Below are positions 16,263-26,500 of a DNA stretch of 33,595 nucleotides, piece by piece (within the stretch, counting starts at the first letter, position 1; each line of letters starts with the position of its first letter). The DNA is taken from NCBI GenBank assembly GCA_017560985.1, contig JAFZDX010000140.1, positions 1-33,595 of the forward strand, given 5' to 3'. The notes under the pieces are model-generated. The model was not told the DNA's origin, made no database searches, and worked only from the letters and a program-made list of their open reading frames with translations. Source of the DNA: Oscillospiraceae bacterium (GTDB lineage Bacteria > Bacillota > Clostridia > Oscillospirales > Ruminococcaceae). A program made the translations under genes and the position numbers.

Positions 16263-16292
16263 AAAAGAGTCACGGAGTTACGTGGCTCTTTT
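16263..16292 (+). terminator. Terminator of the CWB2 remnant
   Basis: A 12-bp stem (arm AAAAGAGTCACG at 16263-16274, partner 16281-16292, one G-T pair) with a 6-base loop and a following T-rich stretch. It ends transcription before the next promoter at 16306. Confidence 0.75.
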
Positions 16293-16305
16293 ATTTGTTA
16301 ATATA

Positions 16306-16334
16306 TTGTTTTTAGTATTAGTCAAGTATATAAT
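16306..16334 (+). promoter_or_regulatory. Promoter of the 892-residue CWB2 protein gene
   Basis: TTGTTT (16306-16311), a 17-base spacer and TATAAT (16329-16334), about 30 bases before the ATG at 16366. It is near-identical in design to the promoter at 15883. Confidence 0.75.
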
Positions 16335-16365
16335 ATACTTATTAATATTATTATCCGGAGGAGAA

Positions 16366-19044
16366 ATGAAGAGAGTTATATCAGTTATAACCAGTTTTTG
16401 CATTCTTTTTTTGAATCTTACGACACTTGGTTATGCATTGGATCTAGAAAGCGAAGAATTTGCTGGAGGAAATGGTACAAAAAGTCACCCATATTTAGTA
16501 TCAACCAAAAATCAACTTAATAATGTGCGAAACCATTTAGATGCATATTTTTGTTTAATAAATGACATAGTTTTCGAGAATACAGATTTTGAGGAGGGTG
16601 GCGATTTTTACCATATTAATCAATTATGGATACCAATTGGTTTAGAGGACAAGTATGATAATAGTTACGCTCCTTTTACAGGATGTTTTGATGGTAATGG
16701 TTTTTCCATAAAAAATCTACATATTAAGACATGCGAAAACACAGGATTATTTGGCATAAATGAGGGTATAATAAAAAATCTTGATTTGGAAATATATGTA
16801 GATGATCATGATTTTAACCTAAACACATTTTCGTTTTGCATAGGAGGAATATCTGCTATAAATTCAGGTAATATCGCTTCATGTAACGTTTCAGGTTTGA
16901 TGCAAATTGATATGACAGAATTTGAATACTTATCTAAATCTGTACAAAGTTATAGTCGATTAGATAACTGTATGATTGGAGCTATAACAGGTGATAATTT
17001 AGGATCAATAATTGACTGTCAAAATAACGCTAAAGTAATTGTTGATTTATATCATAATTTCAGTGCGAACGATAAATCAATGTATATTACATCAAGAGGT
17101 TATATTGATTTGTCTCTGTATTTGGGTGGTATTTCTGGTCGTAATCGTGGTGATATTAATAGATGTTGTAATTTAAGTTCAATAACCTCCTCATCATCCA
17201 GAAGTGCTTCAACGGAGTCAACGTTTTCTCCGCAAGTATATATGTATAATTATCAGAATAATTTTGTAGGTGGTGTAGTGGGTAGCAATGAAGGTGTAGT
17301 TGAAAATTGCTATAATTTAAATAGTGTTGCTGTGAATATAGATAGTCATGCATATATATGTAAATCAACGGAACATGTTGCATTGTGTAAAAGCTATGCC
17401 TTTGCGGGTGGAGTTGTAGGAAATAATAATAATACTGTCACATCATGTTATAATATCGGTGAGATAGTCAAAGGTGAAGATAGTTATGATTGTTCTTATA
17501 GAAATTCAGTTGCTAGTTCATCCGCTTTGATTGGTAGTATATGCGGAGAAAATAGTTCAGAAAAAATAGAATACTGTTATTATATAGAAGGTGAGCTCAA
17601 TGGTGTGGCCAATAGTTCTGTAGATGTGGATATCGAAACATTGTCAACAACACAATTCGAGCAAAAAGAGAATTTTGTAGGATTTGATTTTGAAACAGTG
17701 TGGAAAATGGGAACACTTTATCCTCAATTGCAGAAATATGAAGAACATGATATTCATATTCATAAATATAGTAAAGTGCCTACAGAGCCTACTTGTACAA
17801 ATCAAGGGTATACAACATATATTTGTGTGGAATGCAGTGATAGCTTTATGAGTGACTATGTAGAAGCAACAGGTCACTCACCAAAAGCTGCAGTTAAAGA
17901 AAATATCAAATCTGCAACCTGTTACAAAGCAGGTTCTTACGATGAAGTAGTTTACTGTTCAGTTGCAGAATGTAAAGCAGAACTGTCCAGAACAGAAAAA
18001 ACAATTGAAGTCACAGGTCATAGCTTTGGTAACTATGTGTCCAACAGCAATGGCACACAGACAAGAACATGTTCTGTATGTGGTGAAAAAGAAACTATCA
18101 ATGAACCTGTAAAACCAGTTGCAGATGAAGTAATCCGCGTAAAAGGCAAGACAAGATATGAAACATCCTTTGCGATAGCAAAAGAAATAAAAGCAAAAAT
18201 GGGTGTGGATAAATTTGATACAATCATTATCGCCAGTGGTGAAAACTTTGCGGACGCATTGGCAGGCAGTTACCTGGCGAAAGTAAAAGGTGCACCAATA
18301 CTTATGGCCAGCGGTAAAGATGCAAATATAGCAGATATTAAAGCCTTTGTACAGTCTAATCTGAAATCAGGAGGCATGGTATACATTCTCGGTGGTACAG
18401 CAGCAGTGAATCAAAAGACAGAAGATACACTGAAAGGCGTTTCAGGGGTATCAGTAAAACGTCTGAAAGGTAAAAACAGATACTTGACAAATATTGAGAT
18501 TCTGAAAGAAGCTGGTGTAACAAGCGAAGATATACTGGTTGCAACAGGCGCGAACTTTGCAGATAGCTTGTCTGCATCAGCGGTAGGTAAACCAATCCTG
18601 CTGGTAAACGGCAAAGGCGGTCTTTCACAGGAACAGATAAACTATCTGAACAGATTGTCAACCGATAATCTGTATATCATTGGCGGTACAGGTGCAGTAG
18701 GTGCAAACTATGAAACTGAACTGGCACGTTATGGTAAGGTAGAAAGAATCAAAGGTGCAAGCAGACACGAAACATCAGTGGCAATTGCAAATAAATTCTT
18801 TACAAACCCATCCAGCGCAGTGGTAGCAGATGCATGGAACTTCCCAGACGGCCTGTGTGGAGGCCCATTGGCAATGACAATGGATGCACCACTTATCCTG
18901 ACAAAATCAGGAAACCACAATGCGGCAAAAGCATATGTGCAGGCAAACGGAATCAAAAATGGTGCCGTTCTTGGCGGCACAGCCAGAATTGATGACGCAA
19001 CTGCAAAAGATATTTTCAGAACAAGCGAAATTATTGTAAAATAA
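16366..19044 (+). CDS. CWB2 surface protein with GLUG-type N-terminal domain
   Basis: 892 residues from ATG 16366, chosen because GGAGGAG lies 4 bases upstream and a signal peptide (MKRVISVITSFCILFLNL to about residue 25) follows directly. The frame is open further upstream to a GTG at 16282, but that would place the promoter and terminator inside the gene. Residues about 30-440 hold GLUG-like turns typical of parallel beta-helix surface proteins (SHPYLVSTKNQLNNV, FTGCFDGNGFSIKNL, NTGLFGINEGIIKNL, GGVVGSNEGVVENCY, GGVVGNNNNTVTSCY). Residues 477-585 carry paired-cysteine modules (C477, C487-x-x-C490). Three CWB2 repeats start at about 591, 699 and 794 and end the protein, the arrangement that in C. 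difficile binds wall polysaccharide. The N-terminal half is much more AT-rich than the CWB2 half, a sign of mosaic origin. Ligand of the N-terminal domain unknown. Confidence 0.9.
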   Translation: MKRVISVITSFCILFLNLTTLGYALDLESEEFAGGNGTKSHPYLVSTKNQLNNVRNHLDAYFCLINDIVFENTDFEEGGDFYHINQLWIPIGLEDKYDNSYAPFTGCFDGNGFSIKNLHIKTCENTGLFGINEGIIKNLDLEIYVDDHDFNLNTFSFCIGGISAINSGNIASCNVSGLMQIDMTEFEYLSKSVQSYSRLDNCMIGAITGDNLGSIIDCQNNAKVIVDLYHNFSANDKSMYITSRGYIDLSLYLGGISGRNRGDINRCCNLSSITSSSSRSASTESTFSPQVYMYNYQNNFVGGVVGSNEGVVENCYNLNSVAVNIDSHAYICKSTEHVALCKSYAFAGGVVGNNNNTVTSCYNIGEIVKGEDSYDCSYRNSVASSSALIGSICGENSSEKIEYCYYIEGELNGVANSSVDVDIETLSTTQFEQKENFVGFDFETVWKMGTLYPQLQKYEEHDIHIHKYSKVPTEPTCTNQGYTTYICVECSDSFMSDYVEATGHSPKAAVKENIKSATCYKAGSYDEVVYCSVAECKAELSRTEKTIEVTGHSFGNYVSNSNGTQTRTCSVCGEKETINEPVKPVADEVIRVKGKTRYETSFAIAKEIKAKMGVDKFDTIIIASGENFADALAGSYLAKVKGAPILMASGKDANIADIKAFVQSNLKSGGMVYILGGTAAVNQKTEDTLKGVSGVSVKRLKGKNRYLTNIEILKEAGVTSEDILVATGANFADSLSASAVGKPILLVNGKGGLSQEQINYLNRLSTDNLYIIGGTGAVGANYETELARYGKVERIKGASRHETSVAIANKFFTNPSSAVVADAWNFPDGLCGGPLAMTMDAPLILTKSGNHNAAKAYVQANGIKNGAVLGGTARIDDATAKDIFRTSEIIVK

Positions 19045-19055
19045 CAAAATAAAGT

Positions 19056-19083
19056 AAAACCCACGGATTACTCCGTGGGTTTT
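19056..19083. terminator. Bidirectional terminator between converging genes
   Basis: A 12-bp perfect stem (arm AAAACCCACGGA at 19056-19067, partner 19072-19083) with a 4-base loop lies between the stop of the CWB2 gene (plus) and the stop of the O-antigen ligase-like gene (minus). T-rich sequence follows on both strands. Confidence 0.85.
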
Positions 19084-19101
19084 ATCATTTTTATAAGATT
19101 T

Positions 19102-20394
19102 TTATTTTTCTTCAATCAATGGTTTGGCAGCAAGTCCCAGCATTATCCAGAAATAAGGGGCCACGTCGATTACGCTTATGTTAAACATTGCCTGGGTCAG
19201 ATACCCGATGATGATCATCATCAGTGCCATATTTACCGGTTTATTGCTATTGTTTTTTATTTTTGCAGACAGGTCTTTCGCAATAAAGAAATATATCAGC
19301 AGACAGCATATCAACACAACAGGTCCCATTGTAATCAGTATATGTATCAGTTCATTATGAGCCTTATCAAGATAAGTGCCGAATAGCAGCCCATATCTGT
19401 CAAAATATGGCTGTTGCAAGCCGTCTATACCTACTCCGAAAGGCAGATATTCCGGCAACATTTTAAAAATATTAATCCATACCATTAGTCGGCCGGAAGC
19501 AAAAGTTTCTATGTTTATGCCATTTTTTAGCTGATTAATAATTTCAATGGAAATTATACCATAGGCCAGTTTGTCCACTATAACCAAAAGGATAACGCCA
19601 GTTACAGCCACAATAGCAACAAAAGCGGCCGCGGTTTTCCGGCCTTTTCTGTTTCCAACAAATTTCACGGCAATAATAAAAACTGTCAGCAGTATCATAG
19701 CCAGCCCCATATATGCGGACATAGTTTTTGTAAATATCAATGTAGCGGCAAAAACAGGAAATAGCAGTACATAGATGACTTTTGTCATCATTTTTGGGCT
19801 GTATATGGCCATACCTACACAGGCACCACAGGCCATAACCATCAGACTGCCCATAAAGTTAGGATTGCCAGCAACACCGCTGATGGCGTAATGGTAATAG
19901 TCGTGGATAAAAGGCAACCATGTAAGTTCATAAAATTGCCCCAGACCATACAGTGCGTGAATTGCCATAATGATGATAAATATATTTACAACGCGGGTAC
20001 GTATCTTCTCGTTGGTTATCAGGCGTGCTGTGTAAAATGTCAGATAGTAACACAGCAGCATAAACAACCCTTCGTTTCTGCCAGATTCGCCAAACAATGC
20101 TTTGTATGGATTCAAGGCGTTACGCCATGACAACAGCAAAAATCCGATCATCACACCAAATACTACTTCATATCGGGACAGCGTTATGTTTTTTCTGTAG
20201 ACAAACATAGCAAACACAACTGATGCAGCAATCAGAACACTGCAGCCGTAGATGGTTTTTGCAATGTATGAATAATATTTTCCTTTAATAATACATATGT
20301 AATGGGTTAGGGGGATTGCGACCATAACCAGGGACAGAAGCAGTAGAATTAAAATTTCTGCTGCGTTTTTTAAAATAGATTTTTTCATAGACAT
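19102..20394 (-). CDS. O-antigen ligase/polymerase (Wzy_C) family membrane protein
   Basis: 430 residues with about ten to twelve membrane segments. The Wzy_C-type core lies near residues 300-365: SGRLMVWINIFKMLP, PFGVGIDG and YLDKAHNELIHILITMG, with the Arg and His residues that the family uses in its outward loop. Members either polymerise lipid-linked repeat units or transfer finished polysaccharide to another molecule outside the membrane. In a Gram-positive host this would be chain polymerisation or attachment to a wall component. It is separate from, but in the same window as, the polysaccharide operon that lacks such an enzyme, so the two probably work together. The start ATG (20394) has no good ribosome site; a second ATG two codons later is possible. 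Confidence 0.87.
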   Translation of the reverse strand: MSMKKSILKNAAEILILLLLSLVMVAIPLTHYICIIKGKYYSYIAKTIYGCSVLIAASVVFAMFVYRKNITLSRYEVVFGVMIGFLLLSWRNALNPYKALFGESGRNEGLFMLLCYYLTFYTARLITNEKIRTRVVNIFIIIMAIHALYGLGQFYELTWLPFIHDYYHYAISGVAGNPNFMGSLMVMACGACVGMAIYSPKMMTKVIYVLLFPVFAATLIFTKTMSAYMGLAMILLTVFIIAVKFVGNRKGRKTAAAFVAIVAVTGVILLVIVDKLAYGIISIEIINQLKNGINIETFASGRLMVWINIFKMLPEYLPFGVGIDGLQQPYFDRYGLLFGTYLDKAHNELIHILITMGPVVLICCLLIYFFIAKDLSAKIKNNSNKPVNMALMMIIIGYLTQAMFNISVIDVAPYFWIMLGLAAKPLIEEK

Positions 20395-20424
20395 TTCGTT
20401 TAAAAAAATAACCAGTTTTTATTA

Positions 20425-20453
20425 ATATTAACAAAGTTTGTATGTTTTTTCAA
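20425..20453 (-). promoter_or_regulatory. Promoter of the O-antigen ligase-like gene
   Basis: Minus-strand TTGAAA (20448-20453), 17 bases, TAATAT (20425-20430). The start of transcription would be near 20418, about 25 bases before the ATG. Confidence 0.5.
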
Positions 20454-20473
20454 TAGTTCAATGATCAACTATT
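20452..20473. promoter_or_regulatory. Inverted repeat between divergent promoters
   Basis: AATAGTT (20452-20458) and AACTATT (20467-20473) flank an 8-base centre. The two arms touch the -35 boxes of the divergent ligase-like gene and the giant surface gene, so one bound regulator could control both. Confidence 0.45.
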
Positions 20474-20500
20474 TAAAATGTGAAAATTATGTGATAGAAT
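20472..20500 (+). promoter_or_regulatory. Probable promoter of the giant surface protein gene
   Basis: TTTAAA (20472-20477), 17 bases, TAGAAT (20495-20500). The -35 match is weak. A TATATT nearer the gene (20517-20522) is an alternative -10 box. Confidence 0.4.
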
Positions 20501-20518
20501 AGTCACAATATGAAACTA

Positions 20519-20543
20519 TATATTACATACATAATGTAATATA
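20519..20543 (+). promoter_or_regulatory. Leader hairpin or operator before the giant gene
   Basis: Ten-base perfect arms (TATATTACAT at 20519-20528, partner at 20534-20543) around a 5-base loop, ending 2 bases before the AAGAAAGGAAG ribosome site. It could stabilise or gate the mRNA leader, or bind a dimeric regulator. There is no T run, so it is not a terminator. Confidence 0.5.
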
Positions 20544-20559
20544 AAGAAAGGAAGTAATT

Positions 20560-23500
20560 ATGAAACAGAAGAGAATTATCAGTTTTCTGCTGGCATTGAC
20601 AATGATGCTGAATATGGTGTTAAGCAGCGCAATACCTGTATTTGCCGCAGATACTGATAATGAACCAAAACAAACAGTTGAATTTCAGGCCGTTTCCGAA
20701 GATGAAATGACCAACGATCAGCGGTTTGAAGCCTATGCAACACAGCTGTTTTACGGTAGCAGTGTTTCTATGCTGGGCGATGCCGCCGGTGAAATGCTGT
20801 CAGCAGATGCAAAAACTCTGTATGACGGTCTGAAACCTGTTATCAAACAGATTGCAGCAGGGCAGAGAGCTTCTGCATCAATTTCTCTGGGCCAGACATA
20901 TATTGACGAAAATGGCGCAGAAGTTGTACCTGATGCACAGGTTGTCCTGCCATCAATTACACAGGAAATGGTATTCAGCGTAATTGATGCACTGCTGGCT
21001 GACATGCCATACGAAATGTACTGGTATGACAAAGTAACAGGATGCAGCATTTACAGCGAAGGTCCTACAGGTATGGATCAGCTGGTGTTCGGCTTTACAG
21101 TGGCAAACAGCTACCGTGGGGCAGACCAGAACACAGCAGACACAGCTGTAACAGGTGCTGCAACAGCATCAGTTGCAAATGCACAGGCAATTATCGACAA
21201 ATATGCCTCTGCATCTGACTATGAAAAACTGGTGGGCTATAAGGAAGAAATCTGTGCACTGGTAAGTTATAACTACGATGCTTTTGAAGCCGATAACTTC
21301 ACAACAGAAATTAACCCTTGGCAGCTAATTTATGTTTTTGACGGCAACACAGACACAAACGTTGTGTGCGAAGGCTATTCAAAAGCATTTATGTATCTGT
21401 GCGATATGACAGATTTTGCAGGCGATGTAGAATGTTACACTGTAATGGGCACAATGAATGGTGGTGCTCATATGTGGAACATAGTTTCATTCAATGGCAG
21501 AAATTATCTGATAGATGTGACAAACAGCGACGAAAACACAGCCGGCAGTGACGGTAGCCTGTTTATGAAAGGTGTTACAGGTACTGCTACAGAAGGTTAT
21601 ACAATCAATGATATAGCCTATGTGTACGATAATGATACCAAAAACCTGTGGGGAACAGGGGATAGCAGTATTCTGAATGTGTCACTGACAGACTATGGTG
21701 CAGATGTAACCGAACCGGAAGTTACACCTACACCAGAACCAACTGCTGAACCAACACCGGAACCGGAAGTTACACCAACACCGGAACCAGAAGTTGCTTT
21801 AACAGGTTCTTGTGGTGATAATTTGACTTGGACATTTGATGAAACAACCAGTACATTGACAATCACTGGTACAGGCGAAATGTACGACTATGATTTTGAT
21901 TCGCTGGATTACAAAAAATATACACCATGGTTTGATATTAAAGAAAATATATACAATGTTGTAATTGCAGAAGGTGTTACTTCTGTATCTTCCTATGCAT
22001 TTGCTGAGTGTAGTTCGCTTTCAAACGTTACATTGCCTGATAGTTTGGAAAAAATCAACGGATATGCATTCGAAAATACAGCTATCAAAGAAATAAAAGT
22101 TCCTGGTAATGTTACAATAATTAGTCATCGTGCGTTCGTTTATTGTAGTTCACTGGAGGAAGTTTATCTTCCAAATAGTTTAACCTATATAAGTGACTAT
22201 GCATTTTATGGTTGTTCATCTGTTACAGATGTTTATTATGGCGGGCACTCAGTAAATTGGGAGAAAATCCTTACTAAAAACGGTAACGAATCACTGACAA
22301 ATGCAACCATCCATTACGGTGAAGATGAACCAGAAACTTACACAGTTACATTTGTTCCTACAATGGGGGATACTCCTTACAACTCTCCACAAACAGTGGA
22401 AGCAAATGGTACAATAAATAATAATTATGGTTGGAAAGAAATCGAAACAGACCCATCTTTAGGATATTCCAGAATCAAATATGTTGGTAACCTGTATAAA
22501 GATTTCGAATGTACACAGCCATGGGATTATGAAAACGACATTGTGTCCACAGATATAACTCTGTATGAACAATGGATTCCGTATTATCAATTAAAGTGGA
22601 AAATAAGCGAGAGTTATTCTAACACAAGAGATATTACGCCTAACGATACAGTTAATCATTATGATGTGTATTCTGTATACAATTCGTTTGATGGTTTTGC
22701 CATTACAGGTTGGTATTACGATGAAGACCTTACACAATTGGTAGAAAAGGATGATATTATTACTGTTGACAGAGATATACTTTTCTATCCAATGAAAGAA
22801 GAAGGTACTCAGCTGGTTATTGAATACTATGACCAAGACAATGAAGCATACATTCATGGCCTTTTTGCTGTTAAACCAGGTGAATTGATTCCAACACCAG
22901 AAATAGAACTTCCTGAAGGTTATGGTATAGATAACTCCACCTGGATGTACAGCTACTGCGATACTGATGAGAATTGGTATAACGGATATTGGGATTTTGA
23001 AGATAATATTCCAGAAGATATAGGCCGCATAATTACTCTCAAAACCACTATAGTAAAGGTGGATGAATACCCAATCACAGGGGAATGCGGTGACAATCTT
23101 ACATGGACACTGGCTGAAGACGGCACACTGACCATCAGCGGCACAGGTGAAATGTATAACTATGACAGTGATACTGTGCCATGGTATAGCTATAAAGATA
23201 ATATAATCAAGGTTGTTGTTGAAGAAGGTGTTACATCTATAGGTGCATCGGCATTTGCAGAATGTAAACAGATTACAGAGGTGTCATTGCCAGATAGTCT
23301 GACTTCTATAGGTGTATATGCATTTCTTTACTGTGACAGTTTGGAAACAATTACTATTCCTAATAATGTGACATCAATCGGCTGGGCTGCATTTTTCTAT
23401 TGTGAAGCTCTGAGAGAAGTAACTATTCCAAAGAGCATACAGCAAATAAACTATGATGCATTCTATGGATGTGTTGCTCTCACAGATGTTTACTATGGCA

Positions 23501-26500
23501 GTCACTCATTTAACTGGGAGAAAATTAGCATAGATTCACACAATGACCCGTTGATAAACGCTACTATTCACTATGGCGAAGAAGAACCTGAAACATATAC
23601 TGTAACATTTGTCCCTTCACTTGGTGATACTCCATATTATTCTCCAAGAAAAGTGGAAAAGGATGGTAAACTGACTCAAAGTTATCCTTGGACAACAATA
23701 GAAACAGACCCATCTTTAGGTTATTCTATACTTGTTTTTTCAGGCGATATATTCAAAGACCCTGAATGTACACAGCCATGGGATTACTACAACGACACAG
23801 TAACATCAGATATCACACTGTATGAACATTGGACTCCATATTATCAGGTTCACTATGTAAAAGCGGAAGATGATATCAACAGTTTATATTTCACACCTGG
23901 TGACACAGTAGATTACAATGAAATATATGGTCAGTATAATACTACTGATAGCCATATGGCTGTTGTAGGGTGGTATACAGATGAAGAACTGACTCAGCTT
24001 GTTGAAAAAGGTGATGTGTTTACTGTTGATAATGACATTACCTTCTATGCAAAAACTGAAGAAGGTATGCAGCTGGTTATCAAATATTACATCGACGATG
24101 GTAATGAACAACAGTATATCTATGGTCTTTTTGCTGTTAACCCTGGTGACAAGATTTCAATACCTGAAATTGAACTTCCTGACGGCTATGCTATAGACAA
24201 TTCCAAATGGGATTGCGTATATATAGATCAAACTGTTACAGAAGATTTCCCAGAGCACTTCTATTGGGATTTTGAAAACGATGTTGTAGCAGACAGTATG
24301 GATTATCTGATTATTTTCAGCAACACTGCAAAGGAAGTATTGAATTATCCTATCACAGGTGAATATGGCAATAGCCATACATGGACACTGACAGAAGACG
24401 GCACACTGACTATCAGTGGCAGTGGCAGAATGTCTGACTGTTATTATGATGAAGTTCCATGGTATGAATATAAATCATATATTGAAAGTGTAGTAGTAGA
24501 GGAAGGTACAACATATATATCTGACTACCTGTTCTACTATTATGACAGAATTACAGAAGTATCATTACCAAGCAGTCTGACAGAAATCGGCTATTATACA
24601 TTCAGAGGTTGCACTGCTCTGGAAACAATTGTTATCCCTGAAAATGTTAAGATTATTGGAAATGCCGCATTCAGTGATTGTTATGCCCTCAGGGAAGTAA
24701 CTATTCCTAAGAGTGTTACAGATATATACTATGATGCATTCTGGGCATGTAATTCAATTACAGATGTTTACTATGGTAGCCATTCACTGAACTGGAACAA
24801 AATTTACTTTGGTTCATACAATGATTCATTGAAAAATGCAAATATCCATTATGGTGAAGAAGAGCCGGAAACATTCACAGTGACATTTGTGCCTTCACTG
24901 GGTGATACTCCATACTATTCTCCAATGCTGGTTGAACAGTATAGCAAACTGGAAGAATCATATCCTTGGTCAACAGTAGAAACAGACCCATCCCTGGGTT
25001 ATTCTGTACTTCAGTTTGAAGGCGATCTGTTCAAAGACCCTGAATGCACACAGCCATGGGATTATGAAAATGACATTGTATCTTCAGATATAACACTGTA
25101 TGAACAGTGGAATCCATATTACAAAGTAAAATGGTTATATAGTGAAAACAGTTATAACAGTAGATATGTTACACCGGGTAGTACCGTAGATTACAATAAA
25201 ATATACAATGAATACAGCTATTACAATGATGGTTTTGCTGTTGTTGGTTGGTACACCGATAAAGGGCTGACCCAACTGGTTGAAAAAGATGATGTATTGA
25301 CTGTTGACAGAGACATCACTTTATATCCTAAAAAAGAAGCAGGGGCACAGCTGGTTATCAGATATAATCTGGAAAGCACTTCCAAATATGAAAGCTGTGT
25401 TTACGGCCTTTTCGCTGTTAACCCAGGCGACAAAATACCTGTGCCTGAAATAGAAGTTCCTGATGGATTCACACTGGATAATTCCAAATGGAGTTATAGT
25501 TACAGTGATACAGATGGGAACTGGCATAACGGCTATTGGGATTTTGAAAATGATTTAGTAGGCGACGTAGCAAGCGTACTTTATCTTGATAACTCAATTA
25601 GAGAGAATATTACTGTAACATTTGATACAGCAGGTAGAGGCCAGGCTATTGACCCTGTGCAGATTCCTGCCTGGAGCAAACTGTCAAGTCTGCCACAACA
25701 GTCTGCGGATGGTTTCTGTATCACAGGTTGGTATTATGAACCAGGCTGTATTAACAATGTAACAATTGAAACAGATTATTTCAAACGTAATACAACCATT
25801 TACGCAAAATGGGAAAGACTGGAAGCAACAGGATCAGACCTGCCACTGGAACCAGATATGGTAACAGTAACATTTGACATGATGGGCAGGGGCGAAGCTA
25901 TTAACCCTATGCAGCTGGAAAGATATACAATTATGGAATCTCTGCCACAGCAGTCTGCAGACGGCTATTGTCTGATAGGTTGGTACTATGATGCAGATTA
26001 CACCAGAGGTGTATCACTGGAAAGAGACAGATTCTACCAGGATACAACAATCTATGCAAAATGGGACAAACTGCGTGCAACAGATTCTGACCTGCCAGCA
26101 GAAGAAAGAGCAACAGTAACATTTGATACACAGGGCAGAGGCGAAACACCTGCACCAGTAACACTTACAAAAGGCTATAACCTTGTTACTCTGCCAACAG
26201 GCGAGGCAGATGGTTACTGCATCACAGGCTGGTACTATGAACCAGAATGCGAAAATCCATTTACACTGGAAAGAGACCGCATCTTTTACGATATTACTCT
26301 CTACGCAAAATGGGAAAAACTAGCTGCAACAGGTTCCGACCTGCCAACAAAAGAATACACAATCACAGTACAGCAGCCTGAAAACGGCACAGTTTCTGTG
26401 GATAAAGAAGTTGCAGCAGCAGGTGAAACAGTAACAATTACAACTATACCTAATGAAAAGTACAAACTGGATAAAATAATTGTAAATGGCCAGGAAATCA

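Noticed and set aside
16282..16365. Upstream GTG start for the 892-residue CWB2 protein
   Set aside because: The extension would cover the terminator tail, promoter and ribosome site; ATG 16366 has GGAGGAG and an immediate signal peptide.
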